From assembly GCA_004402895.1 (NCBI GenBank), contig SORT01000018.1, positions 1 to 34,532 of the forward strand: 34,532 nt of DNA, written 5' to 3'. The notes beneath the pieces are model-generated. The model was not told where the DNA came from, ran no database searches, and saw nothing but the letters and a program-made list of their open reading frames with translations. The translations under genes were made by a program, and so were the position numbers. Every line of letters starts with the position of its first letter. Position 1 is the stretch's first letter. This document shows positions 26,500 through 34,035 of the stretch, one piece after another. Source of the stretch: Fidelibacterota bacterium MT.SAG.3. Its GTDB lineage: Bacteria > Fidelibacterota > SORT01.

Positions 26500-26530
26500 A
26501 AAAAAACCTGCCGAGTTTTCATCTGGCAGG
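26500..26530 (-). terminator. Intrinsic terminator of the trp attenuator
   Basis: In the minus-strand RNA, CCUGCC (26530-26525) pairs with GGCAGG (26512-26507) around a 12-base loop, directly followed by a run of seven U (26506-26500). It lies between the leader peptide and trpE, 22 bases before the trpE ATG, exactly where an attenuator terminator is expected. Confidence 0.85.
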
Positions 26531-26593
26531 CGAGTATACTACTGTTCTTGTGGTACTGGCTACATGAGTACGCCCTCTGCACGGTAGTAATAC
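26526..26593 (-). promoter_or_regulatory. Alternative RNA structures of the Trp/Tyr attenuator
   Basis: Two pairings compete with the terminator logic (folded by eye). The antiterminator pairs GCAGAGGGCG (26580-26571) with CGCCUGC (26532-26526), seven base pairs with a GAG bulge, and uses the 5' arm of the terminator. A protector pairs GUAUUACUAC (26593-26584, the Tyr codons) with GUAGUAUAC (26542-26534), nine pairs with one bulged U. The two cross each other and so exclude each other. A ribosome stalled on the aromatic codons would block the protector and favour the antiterminator; one that reaches the stop would cover GCAGAGGGCG and allow termination. Confidence 0.65.
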
Positions 26594-26637
26594 CACCAAT
26601 AATACTGAGAGTTTCTGTATGTAGTCATTTTATTCAT
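26560..26637 (-). CDS. trpL: Aromatic leader peptide, 25 aa, Trp and Tyr rich
   Basis: The frame runs from ATG 26637 to TAG 26562-26560. Residues 12-18 read YYWWYYY, and there is another Tyr at position 7: six Tyr and two Trp in 25 residues, with no Phe. It is followed by a terminator and then trpE, the layout of a ribosome-mediated attenuation leader. The codons of the aromatic run are UAU UAU UGG UGG UAU UAC UAC. There is no ribosome binding site, and the first ATG is only a few bases after the expected transcription start, so translation may be leaderless or begin at the second ATG (26628). Scarcity of either amino acid should stall the ribosome here. Confidence 0.85.
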   Translation of the reverse strand: MNKMTTYRNSQYYWWYYYRAEGVLM

Positions 26638-26645
26638 AAGCGGGT

Positions 26646-26676
26646 CAAATATATAGAGATGATGGATTGATGTCAA
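26646..26676 (-). promoter_or_regulatory. Promoter of the aromatic supra-operon
   Basis: On the minus strand: TTGACA (26676-26671), exactly 17 bases, TATATT (26653-26648), followed by TG. The -35 and spacing are perfect for a housekeeping sigma-70 promoter, and TATATTTG also fits the Bacteroidota -10 form TAnnTTTG. Transcription should start near 26639-26642, about 2-5 bases before the leader peptide ATG. No operator-like palindrome overlaps it. Confidence 0.8.
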
Positions 26677-26753
26677 GTTATTTATTTTAACCTCCTGTTT
26701 TATGACTATATTAATGATAAGAAATTAATATGTAGAAATAGTGAAAATATTAC

Positions 26754-26782
26754 TTGACAACATTACTTGAGAAGGATAGCTT
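26754..26782 (+). promoter_or_regulatory. Promoter for the truncated TonB-receptor gene
   Basis: TTGACA (26754-26759), 17 bases, TAGCTT (26777-26782). Transcription would start near 26789, leaving a leader of about 187 bases before the ATG at 26976. It diverges from the trp promoter about 80 bases away. Confidence 0.55.
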
Positions 26783-26828
26783 GTTCAGAAGCACATAATA
26801 ATATAACTACTAAAAGGAACAGATGCCG

Positions 26829-26963
26829 GGTACCATTACTTGAAGTAAGGTATGAGGGCGAAACTACATGCGAATTAATGTTTCAAATTTTACACAAGCA
26901 ATGACAAGTATAGCTGAGCAACTCAATTTAATTACGCCGATAACGGCTAACATAGAAAAGTAG
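26829..26963 (+). other. Leader region with a hairpin and a 31-codon reading frame
   Basis: TACC-A-TTAC (26831-26839) and GTAAGGTA (26845-26852) can form an eight-pair stem around TTGAA. After it, ATG 26868 opens 31 codons (MRINVSNFTQ...) to a TAG at 26961-26963, whose last bases form the AGGAG ribosome binding site of the next gene. GAGG lies 11 bases before that ATG. The small frame might be translated and coupled to the receptor gene, or be chance; I know no family like it. Confidence 0.3.
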
Positions 26964-26975
26964 GAGATCTCTACT

Positions 26976-28070
26976 ATGAAACAATTAAGTCTATTCCTGA
27001 TTTTAATGATTTTGCCAACGTTAGTTTTGGCTGGAATAAATGGGAAAATATCCGGAACGGTGATTGATGCCGAAACGGGCGACCCATTAGCTGGTACAAA
27101 TGTATTGGTTGATGGAACGTCATTCGGCGCATCGACGGATGCAGACGGAAAATTTAATATCTTAAGTGTGCCTGTTGGAACATACAGCGTCAAGGCGGCA
27201 TTTATTGGTTATGCCGAAGTGACATTCCAAAACATCAAGGTGCAGAGTGATCTTACTACCAACGTGCACTTTGAGCTTTCCTCTTCAGCGGTAGCAGGCG
27301 AATCTGTTATAATAATTGCAGAAACTCCGCTTGTAAACTTGACTGCTACAAATGCGGTCAGGACTATGGACACGGAAGCGATTGCAAATTTAGCGACGAG
27401 AAATGTCGAAGATATCTATGCTCTCCAAGCCGGAGTCGTTGTCCAGAATAACGAAGTATTTATTCGGGGCGGTAGGTCTGATGAAACCGGATATACATTA
27501 GAAGGTGTAGGAACCAACGCAGTTGTGGGCGCAAGTCTAAATTCTATAGATAACGCAGGTTTAGCACCAGATAATACCATAAACACTATAGCGGAAGCAT
27601 TGGAAGAAGTTAAAGTGTTATCCGGAGGTTATGGAGCGGAAGTTGGAGGAGCGGTATCAGGGATTGTTCAGCAAACCTTAAAAATCGGAAAGAGTAATTT
27701 CCATGCATCACTGCAATATGAAACCGACGGTATTTTCGATGGTGATGTTAACGATATTTTGGTTGATAATGCTACTGGTACGAGATCTTATGGGTATAAT
27801 GACATCACCGCAACAGCAAGCGGTCCGTTAGGCTCAGCCAGATATTTCCTCGCTTTCCAAAACAGGCAAAAAGATGATTATGCTCCTTCAAAAAATCATC
27901 AAATCTCACTTCGCTTTGCAGTTCGCCTACCCTGCCTAAAAAACCCAATTCGGAGTCGTCAAATGGTTTTATCTGCTTCAGGTTCAATCTTTTTGCTAAG
28001 GTTTCATTTACACCTCCCTCGGCAATATCAAGATTGGTGTGCATTGTATAGAGTGATAAGTCATTCTTGA
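26976..28070 (+). pseudogene. TonB-dependent receptor, 3' truncated
   Basis: The genuine part runs to about 27885 (some 303 residues). A signal peptide (ending LVLAG) leads to a carboxypeptidase-regulatory-like domain (GKISGTVIDAETGDPLAGTNV, residues 24-105) and a plug domain (LATRNVEDIYALQAGV, EVFIRGGRSDETGYTLEG, EALEEVKVLSGGYGAEVGGAVSGIV), then the first barrel strands. From about residue 304 the frame reads the antisense of the nif3-like gene and is meaningless until a stop at 28070. A normal receptor of this type is about 700-1000 residues, so nearly all of the beta barrel is missing and the product cannot be a working receptor. AGGAG before the ATG supports the start. Confidence 0.85.
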
Positions 28071-28335
28071 TCAATTGCACAATCACCGATGCGGGGTATT
28101 CATCCTTTCTTAGTGAATAGAGCGGGTTGAAAATAATCGGATGATGGGAAATAATCAAATTTGAGCCCAACTCTTTAGCTTCGTTCGCTATCGCAGCAGT
28201 TACGTCCAATGCAACTAAAATACCTGTGAGTTCATCTTCCTCCGAACCCACCAATAAACCTACATTATCCCATTCCAGCGCATCAGATTCCGGCGCCCAT
28301 TCGTTCAATATTTCCATAACGTTAGAAATTTTCAT
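27805..28335 (-). pseudogene. Nif3-like dinuclear metal-binding protein, C-terminally truncated
   Basis: Residues 1-151 match the N-terminal part of the Nif3/YbgI (GTP cyclohydrolase 1 type 2-like) family: ISNVMEILNEWAPESDALEWDNVGLLVGS, GILVALDVT, and the metal-binding NLIISHHPIIFNPL and LSLYTMHTNLDIAEGGVNETLA. Homology ends at FDDFLKE (about 27883); the last ~26 codons are antisense to the TonB-receptor gene. Family members are normally 240-370 residues, so the second half, including the remaining metal ligands, is absent. The ATG at 28335 lacks a ribosome binding site and lies 12 bases after a terminator-like hairpin. Confidence 0.8.
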
Positions 28336-28340
28336 GTCAT

Positions 28341-28368
28341 AAAAAATGCCCCTGATATAAGGGGCTTT
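28341..28368 (-). terminator. Intrinsic terminator between tRNA-Val and the nif3-like gene
   Basis: On the minus strand GCCCCT (28365-28360) pairs with AGGGGC (28353-28348) around TATATC, followed by A and six T (28346-28341). It would end the tRNA-Val transcript. It also sits inside the short leader of the nif3-like gene, so that gene would be read only through it or from a very close start. Confidence 0.75.
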
Positions 28369-28489
28369 CCAAGTTCAATAAATTTGCTTCGAGAGGCAAT
28401 ATTGACGGTCTCCGAATTTTCGGCGACCTCATTTATTGTGTCCGCTCTTTGTTTTTCTCATATCTTCCCGCATTTTACTTTTTCCTACG

Positions 28490-28564
28490 TAGGCGATACT
28501 GGACTCGAACCAGTGACCTCCGCGATGTGAACGCGGCACTCTAAACCAACTGAGCTAATCGCCC
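28490..28564 (-). tRNA. tRNA-Val (anticodon CAC)
   Basis: The minus strand folds into a complete cloverleaf: acceptor GGGCGAT with ATCGCCT (one G-U closing pair), D arm with AGCTCAGTTGG, anticodon stem CCGCG/CGCGG around TTCACAT giving anticodon CAC, and T arm ACTGG-TTCGAGT-CCAGT. It reads GUG codons. The CCA end is not encoded (CGT follows the discriminator A). A strong promoter lies just upstream at 28582-28610. Confidence 0.95.
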
Positions 28565-28581
28565 GTCACTACGCGAGTGGT

Positions 28582-28610
28582 AATATATAATCATTTCAAA
28601 AAATTGTCAA
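28582..28610 (-). promoter_or_regulatory. Promoter of tRNA-Val
   Basis: On the minus strand TTGACA (28610-28605), exactly 17 bases, TATATT (28587-28582), ending 17 bases before the mature tRNA 5' end. It has the same hexamers and spacing as the aromatic operon promoter. Confidence 0.8.
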
Positions 28611-28698
28611 GCGGTTATTACTTTAGATTTTTTACATTCTTACAATTCCTTCCGGATCACATTCCAAATCTGACTCAGTAACTTGGAGGTTAAAAAAT

Positions 28699-29568
28699 TT
28701 AATCTGTTAAAATTATTTTTTCCGACGAACGCTTAAATGGTAATTTTAAGTAATCAGAGTGATATTCCAATACATGTTCGCCAAGACTATTAAGAAGCGC
28801 CAATGGCGGGTTGACATTTCTCACTTTTACGAAAGGGATTACCTCATAAGTCCCTGTTGGTAATTCGCCCGCAGAAAATCCAACAGCCATGTCATATTTT
28901 ACAGTTACACCTTTGTTTATAAAATTAACTAACTCCACATGATAACCTATATCATTCATTTTGAAAATGTCTTCCTCTGAATCAATTTTCGAGATGAAAA
29001 AAGCAGGTGAAGGAGGCGTATATTCTCTCGTATTTGCTTTCGCCATGACGGAAGCGACAGGTTCAATTTCAGGAGATGTCAAAGTAATTTTAATTCTTAA
29101 ACTGTCGATACTTGACATACTTATCGATTTTTTTAAAAATGACAATTCGACATTTAATAATTTAGATAACTTTATAATTCGAGCCACATCTCCTTCTTCA
29201 TTTAGATCCCCCTTGGAGACTACCGGAACTCCTCTTAAAAACGAGACTTGCGCCGAATCGAGTTTATAGTTTGCGAGATAGAAGTACATGATTAAATCAC
29301 CTTCGATACCGCCGCCGCCACCTTGGATTGAAGGGGGCGGTATTGTGATTAAGAAATCACCATCTGAATTTGTGTAGGCGGATACTTCAATTTGTTCAAT
29401 CCAGACATATACACCGCTATTATCAAAATCATGGCTCAAAAGAACTTTCCCGCTTAATTGAGATGTCCCCACTTCCGGAGGGTCGGAAAACGGGTTTTCG
29501 GTACAACCTATCAGGGCTGTAAGACTAAATGCGCATATCAAAACGAGCTGTTTATTCTGAAATTTCAT
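28699..29568 (-). CDS. Lipoprotein of unknown function, 289 aa
   Basis: The N-terminus has a lipoprotein signal, FSLTALIGC, with the acylated Cys at residue 22, followed by TENPFSDPPE. Residues about 35-125 look like a carboxypeptidase-regulatory-like beta domain (QLSGKVLLSHDFDNSGVYVWI, SAYTNSDGDFLITIPPP). The rest is beta-rich with no known motif. It is the last gene of a three-gene set, 21 bases after a TonB-dependent receptor. Lipoproteins next to such receptors often help capture the substrate at the outer membrane; here that is inference from position. Confidence 0.65.
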   Translation of the reverse strand: MKFQNKQLVLICAFSLTALIGCTENPFSDPPEVGTSQLSGKVLLSHDFDNSGVYVWIEQIEVSAYTNSDGDFLITIPPPSIQGGGGGIEGDLIMYFYLANYKLDSAQVSFLRGVPVVSKGDLNEEGDVARIIKLSKLLNVELSFLKKSISMSSIDSLRIKITLTSPEIEPVASVMAKANTREYTPPSPAFFISKIDSEEDIFKMNDIGYHVELVNFINKGVTVKYDMAVGFSAGELPTGTYEVIPFVKVRNVNPPLALLNSLGEHVLEYHSDYLKLPFKRSSEKIILTD

Positions 29569-29589
29569 TGATTTATCATCGGGTAGGGA

Positions 29590-31818
29590 TCAATATTCAA
29601 TTCCCACTGATAAATAATACCTTCTATCACGCAGAGCCAATCCCTGAATTATCAGATCGTCGCTGATTAAGTTTAAAGCACTAAGATTATAATTCATACT
29701 GTACTTATTCCAAATGAGTATTTTACTTAGATGGATATCGATATTCGAAAATGAAGGAAGATTTACTTCTACTAATTGTTCATCAGAGTTTTTAATCCAT
29801 CCAACTTGTTCACCCTCCCTAAAAAGCGTAATATATGAAGAATAACCCGATTGATTAAATGTGATCCCGACCGATTGTTTCAAATCGTATTTAAAAGGGA
29901 AGGCTGATTTTTCGGAAAAGAAATATTTAGAAATACCTGCATTCAACTTTAATTTCTTTTGGTACAATGTTGCCCCTAAGCTGGTTTCCAATCCTGATAT
30001 CTTCACCCTTCCTACATTGTCATATATCGGTACAGGAACGCCAACCGGAAATGTCACACGGATTTTATTATCATAAATATTGTTGAAAATATTACTTTTG
30101 AACTCCCAATTATCAATGCTGTTATTATCGGGCATACTTCCGAATATCTCAAAACCTATTTCTCTGCTTGAGATCTTTTCCGAATTAAAATTAACGGTCT
30201 CATCAGTGCTGGTTTTAAGATAGATGGAACTTATTCTCTGACTCAGTGATGGAAATTTAAAATTTGTTCCATAATTCAGGTAACTATTATAGTTGGTATT
30301 ATCTGTACTTCCGGCGATATTATAGGAGAACTTATATGACGTTTCTTGCATGTAATCCCCATTGTATTCGTCATTCCCCTTTGAAAATTCATTACCGGGT
30401 ATCGTTTCGTCCTGGACATCTTTTAAAAATTCGTGTCGAAAGCTTATGGCAAAATCAGTTACTCTTACCTTATCAGACCTACTCTCCTGATGAAATTTTG
30501 TTATTGACACTATTCCGTGCCTTGTACGATTAATAATCTTACGACTAATTCCAGTCGAAACGATAAAATTATTTTCGCGGATATCGGAAAAATCCAGCTT
30601 CGTACTTTCTAATTGATAAACAAATCTTTGCTCTACTAATGCAATTTCAAACGGTTTGTCAACACTTATGTTCAATGAATTTTCAGAAATAGTCCGTGTT
30701 AGTGAGCCAAAATCACTGTTGACAGAGTGAGATTGTTCAAATATTCTCCTTGAAACCTTAAACTCAATCTCTCGAATTGCGGGTAAGTATGCGTCAAATC
30801 GCGATGAGTAAATTTTTTCTTCATTTGAGAGTATCTCTTTGTCTCGTTCATTTTCATAATCCTTCGTTGTGGAAAGCATTGTGCCATATAAAGAATTATC
30901 ATTATTATCATTCATACGATACACGTAATTCCCCGTAAAGTGCTCTACACTATTCCTAATTTGAAAATTCGATTCATCTTGCGTAGAAAATAACTTTACT
31001 GAAGCTCCCTGTCTTGTACTAATAAACCCGGATAGGTTTCCTATAGATCCATTCAGGTTCAATGTCCACTGACCGCTATCATAGCTGCCAATTTTTTGAC
31101 GAAATCTGACATGATAATCCTCATTAAATTTCGGTACGATATTTATAACCCCGGAAAACGCCTCAGACCCGTAAATCACAGTATTACTCCCTCGAATTAC
31201 TTCTATTTTTTCAATGTCTTGTAGATCTATAAGAGAGATATCTGCAATGTTGTTATATATACTATTCAATTTAATGCCGTTGTACAGCACTATAGTCTCG
31301 TCGGAATTGCCCCCCCTAATCGCTATGGTTTTCTGACCGTTCAATTCGTCCGCCACTTGAATACTTTGTTCATTTCTTAACAGCTCCCCCACATCGTCAA
31401 AGCTGAGACGTTCGAATATCTCAGATCCAATAACAGATATGGATTGAGGCAGATCTTTTCCAATCTCAGAATATACTCGCTTATCACTGACTTCAAATTC
31501 ACCTAACGGTATTACCCTTGCGTTCAGGTATATATCAGCAGGAGAGTTCAATTTGGCAATTGTGTATTCAACTGTATCATATGCGATATGTTGAAAAACT
31601 ATCGTCATATTAGGGTTATATGACTTTATCTCGAGCTCAAAACTACCGTCAATATTGGTAGTGGTTCCTATTTTAGATTTTTTTATATATACTTGAACAT
31701 TGGAAATGCCTTCACGGGTATCGAATTCCTTAACCGTCCCCCGTATTGTGGCCGTATCCTGCGCTCGTAAATCAACAGCGAAAAACAACAAGATAAATAT
31801 GGTTTGGAGTAATCTCAA
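29590..31818 (-). CDS. TonB-dependent outer-membrane receptor, 742 aa
   Basis: A signal peptide (ending VDLRAQ) is followed by a carboxypeptidase-regulatory-like domain (TIRGTVKEFDTREGISNVQVYIKKS, residues about 22-110), a plug domain (about 120-230: VGELLRNEQSIQVAD, KTIAIRGGNSDETIVLYNGIKL, IEKIEVIRGSNTVIYGSEAFSGVINI) and a beta barrel to the end, closing with aromatic-rich strands (RRYYLSVGIEY). It should import a ligand using TonB energy; the ligand is unknown. The start is a TTG at 31818 with AGGA about 12 bases upstream. It follows a DUF1028 gene by 15 bases and precedes a lipoprotein gene by 21, so the three probably form one operon. Confidence 0.88.
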   Translation of the reverse strand: MRLLQTIFILLFFAVDLRAQDTATIRGTVKEFDTREGISNVQVYIKKSKIGTTTNIDGSFELEIKSYNPNMTIVFQHIAYDTVEYTIAKLNSPADIYLNARVIPLGEFEVSDKRVYSEIGKDLPQSISVIGSEIFERLSFDDVGELLRNEQSIQVADELNGQKTIAIRGGNSDETIVLYNGIKLNSIYNNIADISLIDLQDIEKIEVIRGSNTVIYGSEAFSGVINIVPKFNEDYHVRFRQKIGSYDSGQWTLNLNGSIGNLSGFISTRQGASVKLFSTQDESNFQIRNSVEHFTGNYVYRMNDNNDNSLYGTMLSTTKDYENERDKEILSNEEKIYSSRFDAYLPAIREIEFKVSRRIFEQSHSVNSDFGSLTRTISENSLNISVDKPFEIALVEQRFVYQLESTKLDFSDIRENNFIVSTGISRKIINRTRHGIVSITKFHQESRSDKVRVTDFAISFRHEFLKDVQDETIPGNEFSKGNDEYNGDYMQETSYKFSYNIAGSTDNTNYNSYLNYGTNFKFPSLSQRISSIYLKTSTDETVNFNSEKISSREIGFEIFGSMPDNNSIDNWEFKSNIFNNIYDNKIRVTFPVGVPVPIYDNVGRVKISGLETSLGATLYQKKLKLNAGISKYFFSEKSAFPFKYDLKQSVGITFNQSGYSSYITLFREGEQVGWIKNSDEQLVEVNLPSFSNIDIHLSKILIWNKYSMNYNLSALNLISDDLIIQGLALRDRRYYLSVGIEY

Positions 31819-31833
31819 AATTGAGCGTATCCT

Positions 31834-32820
31834 TTATTGCTTTAATATTTTTTTAATTATCTTTTTTTCATCCGGTAAAAAGCCGCTCTCCGCAAGCCGT
31901 GGAACAAGTTTTTTCCAAATCGGTTCTCTTTTAAATACCCATTTGAATTCCGTTAGAGACTCATCAAGTTTGTCCAGCAAAACTAATGTAGTGGCATACC
32001 AGAAACGTAGTTCGACATTATCAGGCAGCATTTCCATACCGATTTTATACTCTTCAAGCGCTTTATCGTAATGATTTTCTACGAGATAATCGTCTCCTCT
32101 ACTGACATGATTATACGCCTTCGCGATATATACAAGTCTTCGTAATTCTTTAAGCGGCTCCGGACTATCTTCGACTCTAAGGTTATAAGGATGATCAAGA
32201 TAAACATTTCCTGTAGGATTGATCGTAACTATCATCAATGCCGCTGATTGTTTTCCTCTTAGATCTCCTCCCTCTTTCTGTGCGGCATCAAGCGCTGCGA
32301 GAAGACGGTCTGCTAAATCTCCGCTCGTATTTTCATATGCCTCCCCCATTTTATCCCAAACGGTGTTTTTCAGCATAATATTGGCTTGAGCAGAATAACC
32401 GTTACCTATTTTATATCCTGCCTCCGCAATGCATTTAGCACCTGTGTGTGATGCAATAATACCATTTGCATCCACCATTGCTACCTGCCTTACTTCAGGA
32501 GTGTTATCAGCCGATAAAAGCCCTTTTAACGTCCTCTGAGCGCTTTTCCCGGCTTTCATGAGACTTAGTCCGAGCGGACCATAACTGACGTCAACGATAG
32601 ATTGTGTCGCTACCGCCCCAACACCAGGTTCAGCCCACGTGACTATTGCACCTACTCCAAAATAGTGGGATTGGACAGCTACTCCCATCTGGTTATTTTC
32701 TTTATCATAAGCAACGATTGAGTATGTATGTGCGTTTCTTAATGGATACGGGAATGATTGTGAAAAACCAATTGCTCCTGTCAACAGTATATTAAGAATA
32801 ATAAGAAAGTGTTTTTTCAT
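31834..32820 (-). CDS. Secreted DUF1028-family protein with C-terminal TPR-like helices
   Basis: After a signal peptide (ending IGFSQ) the protein begins HTYSIVAYDKENNQMGVAVQ, then GVGAIVTWAEPGVGAVATQS and VSYGPLGLSLMKAG, the hallmarks of DUF1028. The fold is thought to resemble Ntn hydrolases, but no function is established. Residues about 225-328 are helical with a TPR-like pattern (YDKALEEYKIGMEMLPDNVELRFWYATTLVLL). The ATG at 32820 has AAGGA about 8 bases upstream. It is the first gene of the set with a TonB receptor and a lipoprotein, suggesting a periplasmic or surface hydrolase working on an imported molecule (inference). Confidence 0.85.
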   Translation of the reverse strand: MKKHFLIILNILLTGAIGFSQSFPYPLRNAHTYSIVAYDKENNQMGVAVQSHYFGVGAIVTWAEPGVGAVATQSIVDVSYGPLGLSLMKAGKSAQRTLKGLLSADNTPEVRQVAMVDANGIIASHTGAKCIAEAGYKIGNGYSAQANIMLKNTVWDKMGEAYENTSGDLADRLLAALDAAQKEGGDLRGKQSAALMIVTINPTGNVYLDHPYNLRVEDSPEPLKELRRLVYIAKAYNHVSRGDDYLVENHYDKALEEYKIGMEMLPDNVELRFWYATTLVLLDKLDESLTEFKWVFKREPIWKKLVPRLAESGFLPDEKKIIKKILKQ

Positions 32821-32901
32821 CTCTTTTTTCCTTTTTTTGTGAAGAACATTTTCTGCTCATTGAAATTTTATCTTCATATTACAATTTCTTATAATATACA
32901 C

Positions 32902-32932
32902 AAAAGCCCTACCTAAACAGGCAGGGCTTTTA
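32902..32932. terminator. Bidirectional-looking terminator after the PorV/PorQ gene
   Basis: AAAAGCCCT-A-CCT (32902-32914) pairs with AGG-C-AGGGCTTTT (32919-32931) with a mismatch in the stem. A and T runs flank it, so on the minus strand it ends in a T run. It sits 20 bases after the stop at 32951 and ahead of the DUF1028 gene. Confidence 0.75.
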
Positions 32933-32950
32933 TAGTTTCTTTAGTTTACT

Positions 32951-33985
32951 CTAAAAACCGAATCTAAACGTAAAAATCTGGTTAGAATCGAATATCTCTG
33001 TAGAAATGAAGGCATAGTCAAAACTAATATCAACACCCGTCGCCGCTCTTAGGTTCAACGAACCGCCGAATGATACATTATTGGCGAATATATTTTTAAG
33101 TTCACCTTCATCCTCGGAGCGTACATATGATCCTCTTAAAGAGAGAAGATCGCTAAATAAGTATTCTCCCATGAGTTTATACTCATTTTGAGCCGTTTCG
33201 TTGTTCTCGAATGTCAGGCCTAGTACGAGTGAGCTTTCTTCTCCGATAGGAATTGAGTAACTGGTACCTAAATCAACGAGCGCCGGTAGATCAAAAGAGG
33301 CTGCTTCGACTTTATAGAAAGTTACCTGTCTATCGCCATCAACCGCTATTGCTGCCTGCCAAAGTCCTGAGCCACCGTATCGCATTGGTGTACCGAAGTT
33401 TCTTAATACCACGCCGATAGACCAATTTTCTACATCCATGAAAGAGTGATATTGCACACCTACGTCAAGCGCTAAACCTGTCGCGCCAACCCTCTCGAAA
33501 CCCTCGTTCAGGTAATTTGCGGTGATTCCCACATTTGTTCTATCTGTTAACCGCTTGGAATATGTTACTCCGACTGAGAACACATTGGGAGTATAAACTC
33601 CACCGGTTCCATCAGGCGCAAACACTGTAGTTATCGGAATATCTCCGATATCGAAATTTCTTAACGAGAAAGCAAGTGCGCCCAACCGTTCAGATGCGAT
33701 GCTCAGGCTGACGAAATTCATACTGATATCAGCAATATAAGTTCGTCTTGAGAACATTGCGTTTATCAATTTTTCTGAGGTTGCGAGACCCGCAGGATTC
33801 CAGAATATGGATTCCAAACCATTTACATTTGCAACCGCTCCACCTCCGGATAAATACCGCGCTCCCTGAGGAATCAGAAGATATGACGCTGCTGATGTTC
33901 CATTTCGAGCGCCAGTTTGCGCGAATGCCATTGACGAAATGAGTAGAAGCACTAACACTCCTAATATTGTTTTACGAACTGTCAT
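32951..33985 (-). CDS. PorV/PorQ-family outer-membrane protein
   Basis: A signal peptide (MTVRKTILGVLVLL to MAFAQ) precedes a beta barrel of the family that includes T9SS shuttle protein PorV: GTSAASYLLIPQGARYLSGGGAV, NGLESIFWNPAGLA, VGVTYSKRLTDRTNVGITANYL, and a closing IFTFRFGF strand. PorV carries T9SS cargo to the attachment machinery. Here the gene follows a surface-protein gene by about 50 bases, a pairing common in FCB genomes. I place the start at ATG 33985 because AAGGAGC lies about 8 bases upstream; the frame stays open to 34009 but without such support. Length 344 residues. Confidence 0.87.
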   Translation of the reverse strand: MTVRKTILGVLVLLLISSMAFAQTGARNGTSAASYLLIPQGARYLSGGGAVANVNGLESIFWNPAGLATSEKLINAMFSRRTYIADISMNFVSLSIASERLGALAFSLRNFDIGDIPITTVFAPDGTGGVYTPNVFSVGVTYSKRLTDRTNVGITANYLNEGFERVGATGLALDVGVQYHSFMDVENWSIGVVLRNFGTPMRYGGSGLWQAAIAVDGDRQVTFYKVEAASFDLPALVDLGTSYSIPIGEESSLVLGLTFENNETAQNEYKLMGEYLFSDLLSLRGSYVRSEDEGELKNIFANNVSFGGSLNLRAATGVDISFDYAFISTEIFDSNQIFTFRFGF

Positions 33986-34035
33986 TTTATTAGCTCCTTT
34001 TAAAAACATGATTTATAAATTCAGTTATCATGTTA

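Noticed and set aside
27870-27900. Insertion sequence at the receptor/nif3 breakpoint
   Set aside because: No inverted repeats, target duplication or transposase frame is present near the junction.
27886-28070. Last 61 codons of the receptor frame as a real C-terminus
   Set aside because: They are the complement of codons that encode conserved Nif3 residues.
28410-28431. Hairpin GGTC-CCGA/TCGG-GACC as a second tRNA terminator
   Set aside because: It has an internal mismatch and no following T run on the minus strand; the hairpin at 28341-28368 is far better.
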